A stretch of 64,000 bases of DNA, taken from Dryas octopetala (lineage: Eukaryota; Streptophyta; Magnoliopsida; Rosales; Rosaceae). Below are positions 1 to 12,240 of this stretch, in pieces (position 1 is the stretch's first letter; every line of letters starts with the position of its first letter). The notes beneath the pieces are model-generated. The model was not told where the DNA came from. It saw only the letters and a list, made by a program, of their open reading frames with translations, and ran no database searches. Made by a program: the position numbers and the translations under genes. The stretch lies in assembly GCA_963921425.1 (NCBI GenBank), contig OY992837.1, positions 19,608,630-19,672,629 of the forward strand, written 5' to 3'.

Positions 1-1115
1 ATAACAACAGTTAAACGGTGTTTCGTCTATAACCACCACTTAAATAACAGCAAAATAAATAAGCTGGGTTAAGGGTATACCTGTTGAAGACTTCCCACGA
101 ACAGAGTCTCGGTACTACTAGACTTGCTAAATAATAAGATTAAAATAGCCTAATTAACAAGAGATTTATTTAACAAAATTTTAGCAGAAATTCAACAGGG
201 ATCAAGAAATTACCTATGGAGCTCAGAAATGATTTTTTTAAAACTTCACCAAAACATAGCCTTCACACTACTAGAATTGAAGAGCTTGTCGCCACGATCG
301 CGTAGGCGAAATCGGATCGTCGATCGGAGCTCCAGAACTCAAGATAAACTCAAAACAAGATTGAAGAAGAGAGAGAAAGGAGGAGAGAGGAGAGAGAAGC
401 TCTCTCTTGGGAAGCGTGCGGCTGAAATGAATGAAGAACCAGCTGATGTGCGGTTCTATTTATAGGGTGAGTGAGTGAGTCAACTCGGTTGACTCATCCG
501 AGTTGACCGGGTTGACTCAAGTCAACCGTCATAACTTTGACCAATGAGAAATTGACACGTGGCGAAGGCTTTGACACTTGGCTGCACATGCAGCCATTAG
601 ATCTTGCTGCCATGCATCGTTGGACGCTCCAGATCGTGCCACGTGGCGCGATCTGGTGTTTTTCCTATTTTATTTTATTTTTCCTATTTTTCTCAACTTC
701 AAAAATTAATTAAAAATAGCTCGGGACTCGGAAAAATACCCCGAAAAATACTACGGACTCGTATCGACTAGTACTAATTAACTATGAGGTCAAATTACCA
801 ATTTGCCCTTTAGAAAAATTTCAGAAATTTCAAGTTCCACAAACTAGGATAAAATGCTTTAAAGAAAAAGAAATTTTGGGAAATTAATAAAATAATTTTC
901 CGGACTCGGAATAATACGAGACTTGCTCCGTTGGGTTCATGAGTAAAAGTACCACCTTTTAAAGGTCTAACTTGGGTCAAAACTCTAGTCAAAGTTGGTC
1001 AAACAATTAAAGCTTAAGGTCAAAAATACGATTTTCCGCCAAACAAATTTCTAGAAAAAATTCTAGAAATTAAAGAAAAATTCCAAAATAAATTTGGAAA
1101 ATTTTGGGTCTCACA
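1..1115 (-). mobile_element. Long terminal repeat of a Ty3/gypsy-type element, cut by the window edge
   Basis: Read on the minus strand, the segment opens with TGTGAGACCC (1106-1115), a start typical of long LTRs of Del/Tekay-type plant gypsy elements. It continues through A/T-rich promoter-like DNA, a CTATAAATAG TATA box (456-465) and a purine/pyrimidine-biased leader. No pyrimidine tract lies to the right of 1115, so this is a 5' LTR or solo LTR whose body, if any, lies left of the window. No coding part is visible. The family assignment is inferred from the end sequence and layout only. Confidence 0.5.
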
Positions 1116-1339
1116 TAGAAAGTGTCGAGGTTTTTAAAATACATGTGAGGAAAAAAAGAAATCAAGATCATGAAAATCTCATGTTCTTTTCATTTTATCA
1201 CCAACTCATTCAAGAATCTAGATCTTGGAAAAACTCACGTACCCAAGTATTCATCCTTGTCCTAAAACCAAACAGTAGAGACATCAGTTCTCCCCTCAAA
1301 CATTGTCTTAATATCGAATTATGTTACAAAAGGTGTATC
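1116..1339. other. Unassigned DNA between two LTR elements
   Basis: About 220 bases of A/T-rich sequence with no credible coding frame. Before the copia insertion this stretch was continuous with the DNA just downstream of the F-box stop codon, so it may carry part of that gene's old 3' untranslated region. Confidence 0.4.
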
Positions 1340-1344
1340 AGGAC

Positions 1345-1675
1345 TGTTGGAAGTAAAGCTTTCACTGATGCTCGGGTGAAGGAAGTCTGATTTTAGCATG
1401 AGAAGTTAAAATAATGCTGATGTGGCATTTTAGATAGTTCATTAAAATGATGTAATAGAATATGACAGATGGCATCTTATTATTGATCAAGTGTGTGTGT
1501 GGAGTGAGTGAGGTAATAGGCTCACGCCTTCCTTGCAGTTTTGTAAGAGAATTGGTTTTGTTTTAATATATATGTTCACACTCTGATTGTGAGTAAGCGC
1601 AGGAAGCTACTCCATCTTTCACAACTCTGTTTTCTTTCTTCCTCAAAATGTTTCTAAGAAAACAGTAACTCAACA
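1345..1675 (+). repeat. 5' LTR of the copia element
   Basis: Begins TGTTGG and ends CAACA, 331 bp, nearly identical to 5961-6291. It contains a TTTTAATATATATG TATA-like stretch about 110 bp from its end. The primer binding site abuts it. Confidence 0.95.
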
Positions 1676-1688
1676 TGGTATCAGAGCC
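1676..1688 (+). other. Primer binding site, initiator tRNA-Met type
   Basis: TGGTATCAGAGCC directly after the 5' LTR is the standard primer site of plant copia elements. Confidence 0.9.
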
Positions 1689-1779
1689 CTGAGTTCGACC
1701 TTGAGCTTGGCGTGTTACTGTGATTGAAAGTTAAAAAAAAAAAAAAAAAATTGAAGAAAACACAAGGATTTTTTCAGAA

Positions 1780-4700
1780 ATGTCTGGATCTGGCAGTATG
1801 GAGTTACGAGCTCCAGTGTTTGATGGAACAGAATTTGATTATTGGAAGGTGAGAATGGTAACAATTTTCAAGTCTCAAGGACTTTGGAAGCTGGTTGAGA
1901 AAGGGGTCACAGTCCCTGACTCTAAGAAGAAGAAGAAAGATGGAGAGGTTGGAGGTATTGATGAAGACGATGAGGTCAGTGCCTATCTTGAAGATCAGAA
2001 CATGAAAGATGCCAAAGCACTTGGAATCATTCAAGGAGCTGTATCAAAGACAATTTTCCATCGAATTGTGAACCAAGAGACCGCAAAAGGTGCTTGGGAT
2101 TTGTTGCAAGAGGAATATCATGGGGATGAACAAGCCAGATCTGTGAAGCTTCAAGGTTTGCGCAAGGAGTTTGAATACATGAAAATGAAAGATAATGAAT
2201 CTCTCCCTGCATATTTTAGTCGTTTCTTTGATCTAACTAATCAAATGGAAAAGTATGGTGAGGTTATGTCACATCAAAGATTGGTTCAAAAGGTTTTAAT
2301 AAGTTTGACTAAAATCTATGATCCAATGTGTGTGATAATTGAAAGAACTGTTGATATGAATACTGTATATGTGGATGAGGTTGTTGCATCACTTAAAAGT
2401 TATGAAGTGAGACTGAGTAGGCATGAGGAGGATGATGAGAATTCTGAAAAGGCCTTTGCTAGCATGAGCATTGGTTCTAAAAATCGAAATGGCCAAGGCA
2501 GAACCTATGGCTATGATGGAGGGAAGCACAATCAAAAGCTTTGGAAAGGCAAGCCCAAGAAGTGGGATAACAAGTTTACAGGAAGTACAAAGCAAGTAAG
2601 TCACAGTGATGCAGGGAAACAAAAATGCAGAATATGTGACAAAATGCATTTTGGGGACTGTTGGTTCAAAGGCAAAGTGAGGTGTCACAATTGCAGTAAA
2701 TTTGGGCATGTGATGAAAGAATGCCATCAACCTAAGAAGGAACAGTCAGTGAATTATGCAAATCAGGTACAAGAACCAGCTGCAATGTTCTATGCATGTC
2801 ATAAGGCCTCTGTTGACAAGAACAAAGAGGTCTGGTATCTAGACAGTGGTTGCAACAATCACATGACTAGCAATGAGGCTATGCTCATTGATATTGACAG
2901 ATCAATGACATGTAAAGTGAAAATGGGCACTGGTGAGTTGGTGAAGTCAACTGGGAAAGGTACTCTTCCCATAGAAAATGAGGATGGTGTCAGATACATC
3001 AAGGAGGTGATGATTGTGCCTGGACTTGATGAAAACCTATTGAGTGTGGGGCAAATGGTGGAGAATGGATAATGGTTGGTGTTTGGTGACTTAATGGTTA
3101 AAATTTATGGTGATGAGAGTCTGCAACAACTTATTGCTGCTGTGCAAGTGAAAGGAAACAGATGCTTTCCCTTCTCATTTGACAGTCTCAATCCTATATT
3201 GGTCAATCAAGCCACTGTTGTTGATTCCACATGGAAATGGCACAGAAGAATGGGGCATTTAAACTTTGAGAGTCTGAAAAAATTACAAGACAAAGAGATG
3301 GTGATTGGTCTGCCAAAGTTGACTGGCAAAACACATGTATGTGAAGGGTGTGCTGCAAGCAAGACTCACAGAGCAACATTTGATAAAGGACAAGTAAGAA
3401 AAGCTGCTGAACCTTTGGAATTGGTCCATACAGATGTGTGTGGCCCTATGACTGAGTCTATGGGAGGAAACAGGTACTTTCTTACATTTATAGATGATAA
3501 GACTCGAATGTGTTGGGTGTATTTTCTAAAATTCAAGGCAGATGTATTCACTGTTTTTAAGAAATTCAAGTCTATGGTGGAATTGCAAAGTGGGTATAAA
3601 CTGAAGAAGTTAAGAAGTGACAGAGGGGGAGAATATACTTCACATGAATTTGTCAAATTCTGTGAAGATGTGGGAATTGACAAGCAACTCACTGTTGCAT
3701 ACTCACCCCAGCAGAATGGAACAGCAGAAAGGAAAAATAGAACAATAGTTGAGATGGCCAGAACAATGTTACATGAGAAAAGGATGCCAAGGAAGTTTTG
3801 GGGTGAAGCAGTGCATACTGTTGTTTACCTCTTAAACAGGTGTCCTACTCAAGTTTTAGACAACAAGACTCCATTTGAGGAGTTCAGTGGGAGGAAGCCT
3901 GGTGTCAAGCATCTCAGAGTTTTCGGCTCTATATGCTACATGCATATTCCATCTCAGCAAAGGTCCAAACTGGATGAAACAGGCCAGAAGAGAGTCTTTG
4001 TAGGGTATGGGACAAGAGAAAAAGGCTATAGAGTTTATGATTTGACCAGTGACAAAGTTATTGTCTCAAGGAGTGTGACATTTGAGGAAGCAGGCATGTG
4101 GAATTGGGAAACCAAGGAAGCTGTCTATGTATTTGTTCCTTGGGATAACAAAGATGAGACAAGTGGAGTTGATCCTGTTGTTGAGTTTTCTACTCCAACA
4201 CAAGCTGTGCAAGTTCAAACCATGTCACCAAGCTCATCTGGATCAAGTCTTAGATCAGAGAGAAGATATATAGAAACTGAAGCACAAAATCAAGAAGGAG
4301 ATGCTGTTGAAAGTACAAAAACCAGTGAGATTGAGGTATCAAACACTTATGACACCACACTACTGAAGTGGAAGAATCTAACTGAGGTTTTTGCACACTG
4401 TAAACTCAGTGTCATTGAACCAGAGAACTATGCTGAGGCTGCAAAAGATAAGGCATGGCAGAAGGCTATGAATGATGAGATAATGATGATTGAAAAGAAT
4501 CATACATGGGAATTGGTAGAAAGACCAAGTAACAAACCTATTGTTGGTGTGAAATGGATTTTCAAAACTAAACTTAATCTGGATGGAACAATACAAAAGC
4601 ACAAAGCAAGACTTGTGGCCAAAGGATACACTCAGAAACCAGGTGTGGATTTCAATGAGACCTTTGCACCAGTTGCCAGATTAGATACCATCAAAACCTT

Positions 4701-6006
4701 GATTGCCTTGGCTGCAAAGAAAGGGTGGAAACTGTATCAGTTAGATGTCAAGTCAGCATTCCTAAATGGAGTGTTAGAAGAAGAGGTCTATGTGGATCAG
4801 CCAGATGGATTTGTGGTTGAAAATGCTGAACACAAAGTCTACAAACTGAAGAAGGCTCTTTATGACTTAAAACAGGCCCCTAGAGCTTGGTACAGCAATA
4901 TAGATGCTTATCTGCTGGAATGTGGATTTAAGAAAAGTCCTAGTGAAGCTACACTGTATGTGAAGTGCAAGGAAGGTTTTGGGACTCTAATGGTGTCAAT
5001 CTATGTTGATGATATTGTTTATACAGGTGACAATGACGTTTTAATTGAAGAATTCAAGAGAGACATGATGCAAAGATATGAGATGACAGACTTAGGACTT
5101 CTACATCATTTCCTTGGAATTGGAATAATTCAGCAAGAGCATAGGATTTTTATTCACCAGAAGAAATATGCAATGACCCTACTAGAGAAGTTTGGTTTGA
5201 AACACTGTAAATCTGTATCAACACCATTGGCCACCTCAGACATGCTTAGAAAAGAGGATGGAAGCAAGCCTACCAGTGAGGAGTTATATAGGAAAATCAT
5301 TGGGAGTTTACTATATTTAACTGCAACCAGGCCAGATATCATGTTTGCTGCCAGCCTTCTTGCTAGATTTATGCATTGTCCCACTGAGAAACATCTTGGA
5401 ACAGCTAAAAGGGTCTTAAGATACATCAAAGGTACTCTAGACTATGGCATTCAATATCAGAAAGGGGATTCACCAATTCTGATTGGATATTGTGATAGTG
5501 ATTGGAGTGGAGATGAGGATGACATGAGATCAACCTCTGGATATGCTTTTTCGTTTGGGAGTGGAGCTTTCTCATGGGCCTCTGTCAAACAGCATAGTGT
5601 GGCTCTATCCACAGCGGAGGCTGAATATATAAGTGCAGCAGAAGCTACAACTCAAGCAATTTGGTTGAGGTTTGTGTTAGAAGATTTTGGTGAAGAACAA
5701 GTGGAACCAACTACCATTATGTGTGACAATACCTCTGCTATAGCCATGACCAAGAATCCAGTGTTCCATCAGAGATCGAAACATATCAAAAGGAAATTCC
5801 ATTTTATAAGAGATGCATTGCAGGAAGGTGTGATTGATCTGTTATACTGCAGAAGTAAGGATCAGATTGCAGACATTTTTACTAAGGCTCTTCCAAAGGA
5901 TCGTTTTTCTTTCTTGAGAAACAAACTTGGAGTTAAATCAGTGCAAGCTTTAGAAGGGAGTGTTGGAAGTAAAGCTTTCACTGATGCTCGGGTGAAGGAA
6001 GTCTGA
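1780..6006 (+). mobile_element. gag-pol coding region of the copia element
   Basis: Parts in order: a gag with a CX2CX4HX4C zinc knuckle (CHNCSKFGHVMKEC, about 2.69 kb); an aspartic protease with the DSG motif (about 2.85 kb); an integrase with its HHCC-like zinc region (about 3.24-3.36 kb) and DDE core (about 3.43-3.75 kb); a reverse transcriptase with the YVDD box (about 5.0 kb); and RNase H (about 5.49-5.9 kb). The frame runs a short way into the 3' LTR. About one break is present. Gene order with integrase before reverse transcriptase places it in Ty1/copia (Pseudoviridae). Confidence 0.92.
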
Positions 6007-6291
6007 TTTTAGCATGAGAAGTTAAAATAATGCTGATGTGACATTTTAGATAGTTCATTAAAATGATGTAATAGAATATGACAGATGGCATCTTATTATT
6101 GATCAAGTGTGTGTGTGGAGTGAGTGAGGTAATAGGCTCACGCCTTCCTTGCAGTTTTGTAAGAGAATTGGTTTTGTTTTAATATATATGTTCACACTCT
6201 GATTGTGAGTAAGCGCAGGAAGCTACTCCATCTTTCACAACTCTGTTTTCTTTCTTCCTCAAAATGTTTCTAAGAAAACAGTAACTCAACA
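5961..6291 (+). repeat. 3' LTR of the copia element
   Basis: 331 bp, a near-exact copy of 1345-1675, preceded by the purine-rich TAGAAGGGAG tract and followed by the AGGAC target duplication. Confidence 0.95.
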
Positions 6292-6343
6292 AGGACTGTT
6301 GGAAAAAAAAAAAAATAGTAAGAATTACAAACAAACTATATTA

Positions 6344-8420
6344 TCAGATAATTAACTCAGCTCCCGGACGTAGTAGCTCTGTTCCAAGCTGCAATGCACG
6401 GTTTCTTATTGCCCCAAAATGTAAAAACTCGGAAATTATGGTGGGGCATTCAATAACCTTTACAGTATCAAAGATGATCTTTTCAAGCACAATGGCATTC
6501 TCGATCAAGTACATGGCAAGCTCGGTATCGATAGCAGACCCAACGAACCCAGAGAGTTTCACCACCTTAAGGCACTGATGAGGACGTTTATTAATTTCCC
6601 GCATATTCCTTGAAAGTTGCTCTAGCTCGGGTTGCCATGTTAACTGCAAAAGGGCATACCAAAGCATATCAATTTCTTTCATTGACAAGTTACTTTTTTT
6701 TTTGGCCAAGACATTGACAAGTTACTTAAACATGTACAAGTTGTCAGGAAGCACACAATGGGACAAATCTGTATTTGTATTTTAGCAATGGAAGAGGGTA
6801 AAAAGAAAATCATGGGTATTATAACAAGCGTAGGCAAAGGTTGTGTTTGTTTAAATGAATTAACCAACTAAGCAATAATCAGCCTGACATTATGTGTGAG
6901 TATACTGCAATATACACTTCCGAATAAAGCTAAAAATATAATTACTAATAAGATATAAAAAAAATATACAAAATACCAAGACAGGTTTTCGTTGAAGATG
7001 AACATTAATAATTGAGAATTTAGCTTCAAGCAATAAATAGTATATAGTAAAGTTGAACGGCTGGTCTATTGCTAACAGGAGCTAAAAAGCTAAGGAAGTT
7101 AGTGTGTACATACTACATTCATATAAATCAACAAAATGTAATTTCTCAAACCATTAAAAATAAACTTATCAATTTTATATTTGTAAGATATACTGAGAAT
7201 ACATTTACCTTCAATGTAAATCTCTGCAAGAAAGGAGATTGCTCTATCAAGATAGTCAAATCAAGGAGGCTTGTCTCATCACTTGCGACAACACTCAATG
7301 ATAAGTCCTTGAGGCACGTTAACTCTGGAAATTCTGGGAGCTTACCAATAGTTCCCTGAAAGATAAAAGTAATGGTGAGATTAAAAACTTGAAAATCCTT
7401 TAATAAAAAACCCATTTGAACCTAGAAAAAAATAGTATAAAAAGAAACGCTGTAAGTATTTCATATACTGACCCAAATCAGATTCATGTGCAGGCTGAGA
7501 GTCACTAGCTGAGGACAATAACTTGAAATCGAATAAAAAGGTCTAGTTGTACATCCAATACTTTCTGCAAGAGATACCTTAACAAGCGAGGGTGCATGCT
7601 TCAAAACAATACCTCTTTGATAAGAACCAACTCCGTCATAAATAAATGACACGAGATTAGGAGCAAAAATCTCAACTTTATTTAAGCCGTAGCACTTGCT
7701 TATCTGTAGGAATTTCAACGGGAGCGACGAACCAGCAACCGTCAAATTTACAAGATGTTTTGAGCCAAAAACACACAGGTGTTCAAGAAGTTGGCACTTG
7801 GATAGAAGGTGCTCAACAACTTCACCAGTCATATTTACAAAGGTCAAAGACAGGTGTGTAAGGGACGTAAAGCTGGAAACACCAAAAGGGCTTTTAAATG
7901 GCTTCTCCGGAAAGGTGTACCTGGTAGAAGTATACACATGATGTCTATGTCGTTCCAGTTCTATTTCAAGCCTTTGAACTCTCTTTTTCTGCATTGCGAA
8001 TTCAATCCAATTGTCAATTTCAAAAGCATAATTGCTATCCAGCACGGAAGAACGAATTCTGAATTTATCTAAAGTTGAACCCCGATGCAATAGCAAGACT
8101 CGATTCACACAATCGAACCTAGTTTCTGTTGTTTCTGATTGTCGTCTTCTTCTCCTCCGCCCTTTTGGAAATGCATCTAAATCGTCAAAGTTGATACATG
8201 AAACATGTGTCCACAAATATCTCCACCTCTTAGAGAGGACACAAGTAGTTACTGCTTCTCCGATATTCAACAGGGAAAGAATGGCAATGAGAAGTTCGTT
8301 GGGCAGCTGACTAATGCGATCCAAATAATTATCTTCCTTATCACCCAAATTGATGGCAGATTTACATCTTTTACCATATGTCCCCCACTGAATCCATGGC
8401 ATAGGCTTTCTTTTAGCCAT
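6344..8420 (-). CDS. F-box/LRR/FBD-type protein, three exons
   Basis: A predicted substrate receptor of SCF ubiquitin ligases. I read three exons on the minus strand: 8420-7473, 7355-7209 and 6643-6344. Donors (GTCAGT, GTAAAT) and acceptors (TTTCAG, TTGCAG) keep phase 0 throughout, giving about 464 residues, normal for this plant family. Residues about 34-50 form the F-box (ISQLPNELLIAILSLL), followed by CVLSKRWRYLW, a strongly conserved continuation. Leucine-rich segments fill the middle. Exon 3 carries an FBD-like end (HQCLKVVKLSGFVG, then an ELAMYLIENA...LEKIIFD pattern). An Arg/Lys-rich run (residues about 88-93) is unusual. The family is large and fast-evolving, so the substrate cannot be named. 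A young copia element lies 52 bp beyond the stop codon and may affect 3' end formation. Confidence 0.88.
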
Positions 8421-9165
8421 TGGATATTAGTTAGAAGGTTCAAATAAGCTGCAGAAAGTGGGGAAAACCCAAATAAATAGCAAAACCAATTATCAAATAT
8501 TACGAGAGAAAGAGAAGCTAATTCAATTACTCTTCTGGTAGGTTGATTCTGTAATCTGTATACAACACAAAGCCAAATCCAAACCCGATGTTTTTCGTTC
8601 ACAAGTTTTGTTTTTGGTGAAGAATATATTAGTAACTAAATATATATAAGCTGCAGAGTGCAAACCAAACCGACTCCAATTGACTCCTCCTTAGTCGAAC
8701 CCGGAAATGTACTCGTCTTCTTTTCCCTTTTTCTTTTCTTTCCTAATAGAAACCTATGAATCCCAACCCACCCATCCAACCATATTCATAATTCATTAAG
8801 GAAAGAGTAAATCTTGATTTAGCTCATCCAATTCAGTATTCTGAATACGAAAAAAGCTCGCTTTTTTTTCTTTTGAGAAATTTTTTAAAAAAAAAAGTCG
8901 CAAATTTAATTGAAAAACTCAAACTTTTAATAATATAAGAGGAAGCAAAGATAAAGGAGAGATTATGGAGAAACTTACTTATTAGAATGGACCGGAGCAC
9001 CATTAAGAGGTTCAATGTTGGATTATAAAAACTCATGGATGCTGCAGTTAGAACCAAATAACACTTAAATTTGATTAAATATGCTTAAAAGAATATATTT
9101 TCATATCTGCATTGAAAATATATTTTCATATCTGCATTGAAAATATATTCATATGTACCCCAATC
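8421..9165. other. Upstream region of the F-box gene
   Basis: A/T-rich, no coding signal. On the minus strand a TATATATATTTAG stretch near 8640-8652 is a possible TATA box for the F-box gene about 220 bp from its ATG. Around 9090-9150 a 26-bp unit (containing TATTTTCATATCTGCATTG) is repeated about three times in tandem. Confidence 0.4.
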
Positions 9166-9184
9166 TGCAGGTGTCCTTGACCAC

Positions 9185-10340
9185 ATGAAACATATTTGTT
9201 CTGTTCATGTAGTTAAGACTATGTATCATATTCCATTATAAGATCCCTTCTTCTAGATGGTCTTTCTGCAATTTGTTCAGCAGAATTTCCAACTATATAG
9301 GAAAACTGATTTTATAAGCAGGAAACAATATGTGAATTTTGTATTTTAAGTATTGAGATGGCTTTAATTATCCCTTTAAAGAGAGCTAACAAACACCTAA
9401 AATTTCAGACTTTCAATCTATATGATGTCAAGTACTGTTAGCTGGATTACAACACTCATTATGCAAAAGGATTTGTTATTTCTGACATAATGAGAACTAT
9501 GAACGAAAAACTAGCAATTGGTCACAGATTTATCATCAATTCTATAGTGGATTATATAGCCTTATTAATCCTTGCATGTTCTGAATTACCAGTTGGTACC
9601 ATGTAGGATTAATCAATAAGTAAACAACCTAATAAGGTTACGTATCAGATATATAATATATATATATGCAGCGGAGTGAAAAATTTAGTAACACATAACC
9701 TCATGAAAAATTTTCAGATATGCATGTATACATAATTTAATTAACATGGAAGAGAACGAATGGTCTAATTCTGGGAGAAAAAACCCTTATTTAGTAAAAA
9801 CCAAAAACTGAATATTCTCTTTTGCTACATGAATCGAATTTGTTGTGTTCATGTAGAAAAGATGTATGCAATGAATCATGTCCCCAATCTGCTATGAGTG
9901 CCCTTGTTCTGAATATGCTTTCTGCAATTTGTTTAGTAGAAATTATATCCAAAAGAAGAAACTAGCCTCATAGTCAGGCTGTGACATGTCAATTCTGCAC
10001 TTTAAGTGCTCAGATGGCTTTCCCTCTCTTAAGAGAACCAACAACCACCTAAAGAATGCAGAATTACCTTCTTATGATCTGAGAACATGCTTTATTGATC
10101 ATAACTCCCAAGATGCAGAAGGATTTGTGTTATCTGACACCTTGAAAACTATGATCATATCTACTAGATCATGTTCTCAATTTGAAATGTTAAACTTATT
10201 ACAATTCTGCAGCGGATAGAATACATAACCTAGTTAATCCTTGCATATACTGAATTACCAATGCTTACTTAACTGATGAATACAAAATACCTGGACTGTA
10301 TATATGCACAAAATTCAGCAATAAGATAGTAAACAATATG
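9185..10340. repeat. Two diverged tandem copies of an unrecognised segment
   Basis: A segment at about 9185-9660 recurs at about 9829-10340. Shared landmarks in the same order are TTTGTTCTGTTCATGTAG-like, CTTTCTGCAATTTGTT, GAGATGGCTTT / CAGATGGCTTT with an AGAGAACC-like tail, GGATTTGT-TATCTGACA, and CTTGCATATACTGAATTACC-like sequences. The copies are offset by about 645 bp and clearly diverged. No convincing protein frame is conserved between them, so a non-coding duplicated segment or old repeat is likeliest. Confidence 0.6.
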
Positions 10341-11686
10341 GTTATGTATAAGGTAATAGAAAACACTTATGTATAGATTTATTAACTAGTAAAGGAACAA
10401 CCAATATATATAGTTATGTGACTGTAAACATGAAACTTAATTACTCCACAGGATTGTACCAAATAAAAAATTCATGTATGTATTTGTGAACTGCACATAT
10501 AATTCTTGATGCTCAACATACAATCTTTAGGTGCAGATCATAAAATACTTGCCCACTTGCTGCGAGCTTACCAGAAGCATTGATCCCTTTCTTTTATTAT
10601 GTTCATAGCAAAACATGTAAACACTCTAATAAAACATGTATTGCAGGAAAAACATATGCTAGATGACCCAGATGCCATCTAGCCCAACAGAGTGCTCAAA
10701 ATAAAACAATTATGCAAAAATAAGTTAGGAAAAAATAAATAAATAGTACTGTCAAGCAAAAATATTGCTTGTCTTAATCACAACCTTTAGCATTATGTCC
10801 CTGCAATCTTAAGATCATAATATCCATATAAAATTTCATATTATAGATACTCTATTAGCAGCCACAAAATTAGTAGAAACAGAAAAACTATCCACCGCCA
10901 ACAAGAAATTTCCTGAAATTTGATTTTCCAACAAATTTTTCATCATACAAAAGTAATTCCAACAAGTATAGATGAATAAACAATCATAACTCAAGATGAC
11001 AACAAGCCCAGAAAATCATGAACCCAAAAAAAATTTAATTTCATCAAGCAAGTGAAAATCAAAGCAAATAATCACTGTAATCATGCTTAATAGAAGTTTC
11101 AGAATATATCCACAGCAAGGATTCACGCAAAATCTGCCATAAAATTGAAATTGGAAAAACCCAATAACTAACATTGATGAATCCTTCGAATTTCATGAAA
11201 AAACAATAAAAATTGGTGAAATAAAGCATAAAATAGGTGCTGGAATGATCTTAAAATAAAAGCCCATTGATTAAAACAACCAAAATCGTGCCCAAAAAGA
11301 AACACTAAAAGAGGAAAACCCCCAAAATGGGTTCGAAGAACCCTAAAAGAAACGCGGGAAGAAAACAAATGGGGAAAGGGTCTGAAAGTGTTTCTTTGAT
11401 TAACCCAAAACGCACCGCATGGTGCTTCCTTTTAATCTCTGTGCACCTTTTGGTGTTTCCCAAATTCCCAATAATGCAAGCCATACCAATATATATGTAT
11501 AATATTATATTCGATGAAATTTTTTGTATTGAACAAACTATAGCATGCTTTATTTATTCAGTGCTTTATACATATATTATATTGATTTCAAGCATTAGTA
11601 TAAATTTAGTTACATGAACTTATCAGTAAAACCATGTGATCGAAAAACTGAAACAACTTTATCTTGATCTCTAGTTTGTGTATAGA
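10341..11686. other. Gene-poor A/T-rich DNA
   Basis: No coding region that I can support. The less A/T-rich stretch at about 11300-11460 resembles a leader on the minus strand (C/T-biased with GGGTT repeats), but no exon could be tied to it. The ATG-led frame at 11327 on the plus strand has no recognisable domain. Confidence 0.35.
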
Positions 11687-11701
11687 GGCTCTGATACCAC
11701 A

Positions 11702-12240
11702 TGTAAGAACTGAAACATAAATTATGTAGCATACACAAATCAACGGATACAAGTATAACTCAACATCAATATGATTCTACTGCTAAGCATATAACCGTAA
11801 TATATAATTAACTACTAACCTGATGAAGACATACTACTAGCAAATTAAATACCTCAAGTCAAGATGCTCAAGTCTTCTAGCCATTACAGCAATGAATGAA
11901 CCTCTCATACAATGGGGCAGAGCTTATTGGTTCTAAGTATTAGCTGTGTGACCAGGGACCTGTGCTTATATAGAGTACTCATAGATTCCTAGTTCCTCCC
12001 ATCAAGGACTCCAGAATCCAATCCTAATAGGACTCTATATAGACTTTACTGGATCATTGCCTTGTTTATAACATAAGGCCTTTAGGTAACTAAGTCTTCC
12101 TAGTCCAACTCATATAAGTAATCTATTTAAGATGGACTTGCTGATTTATGTCTTATTAATAAACCTATTACTTGTATCTTAAGTATTAGTGTAATATTGA
12201 CTCCGAGTAGAACAATGTATTAGTCCATTTAATTCTTACA
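11702..12240 (-). mobile_element. Copia-type LTR with primer site, remnant element
   Basis: On the minus strand the segment starts TGTAAGAATT and ends TTCTTACA, a terminal inverted repeat of at least 8 bp. It is followed after two bases by a TGGTATCAGAGCC primer site (11687-11699). A TATATAAGC-like TATA box lies within (about 11967-11975). So this is a 5' LTR, about 539 bp, with only the first bases of the internal region recognisable. No second LTR or target duplication was found. It is an old, truncated fossil. Confidence 0.65.

Larger units (their letters stand above)
1345..6291 (+). mobile_element. Nearly whole, very young Ty1/copia retrotransposon
   Basis: Two 331-bp LTRs (TGTTGG...CAACA) differ at one position that I can see. 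The element is bounded by a 5-bp target duplication, AGGAC (1340-1344 and 6292-6296). A primer site complementary to initiator tRNA-Met, TGGTATCAGAGCC, follows the 5' LTR at once (1676-1688), and a purine-rich tract precedes the 3' LTR. The coding region has the copia order gag, protease, integrase, reverse transcriptase, RNase H. It looks almost whole, with about one break. One mismatch in 331 bp implies an insertion roughly 0.1-0.2 million years old at commonly used plant rates. It lies 52 bp past the stop of the F-box gene and in the opposite direction. Confidence 0.95.

Noticed and set aside
810-992. Short minus-strand frame in the left-edge LTR
   Set aside because: Lies within LTR sequence with no domain; chance frame.
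11327-11617. Plus-strand frame starting MGSKNPKRNAGRKQ
   Set aside because: No family resemblance, no splice partners, and it runs into A/T-rich DNA; the composition resembles a leader on the other strand.
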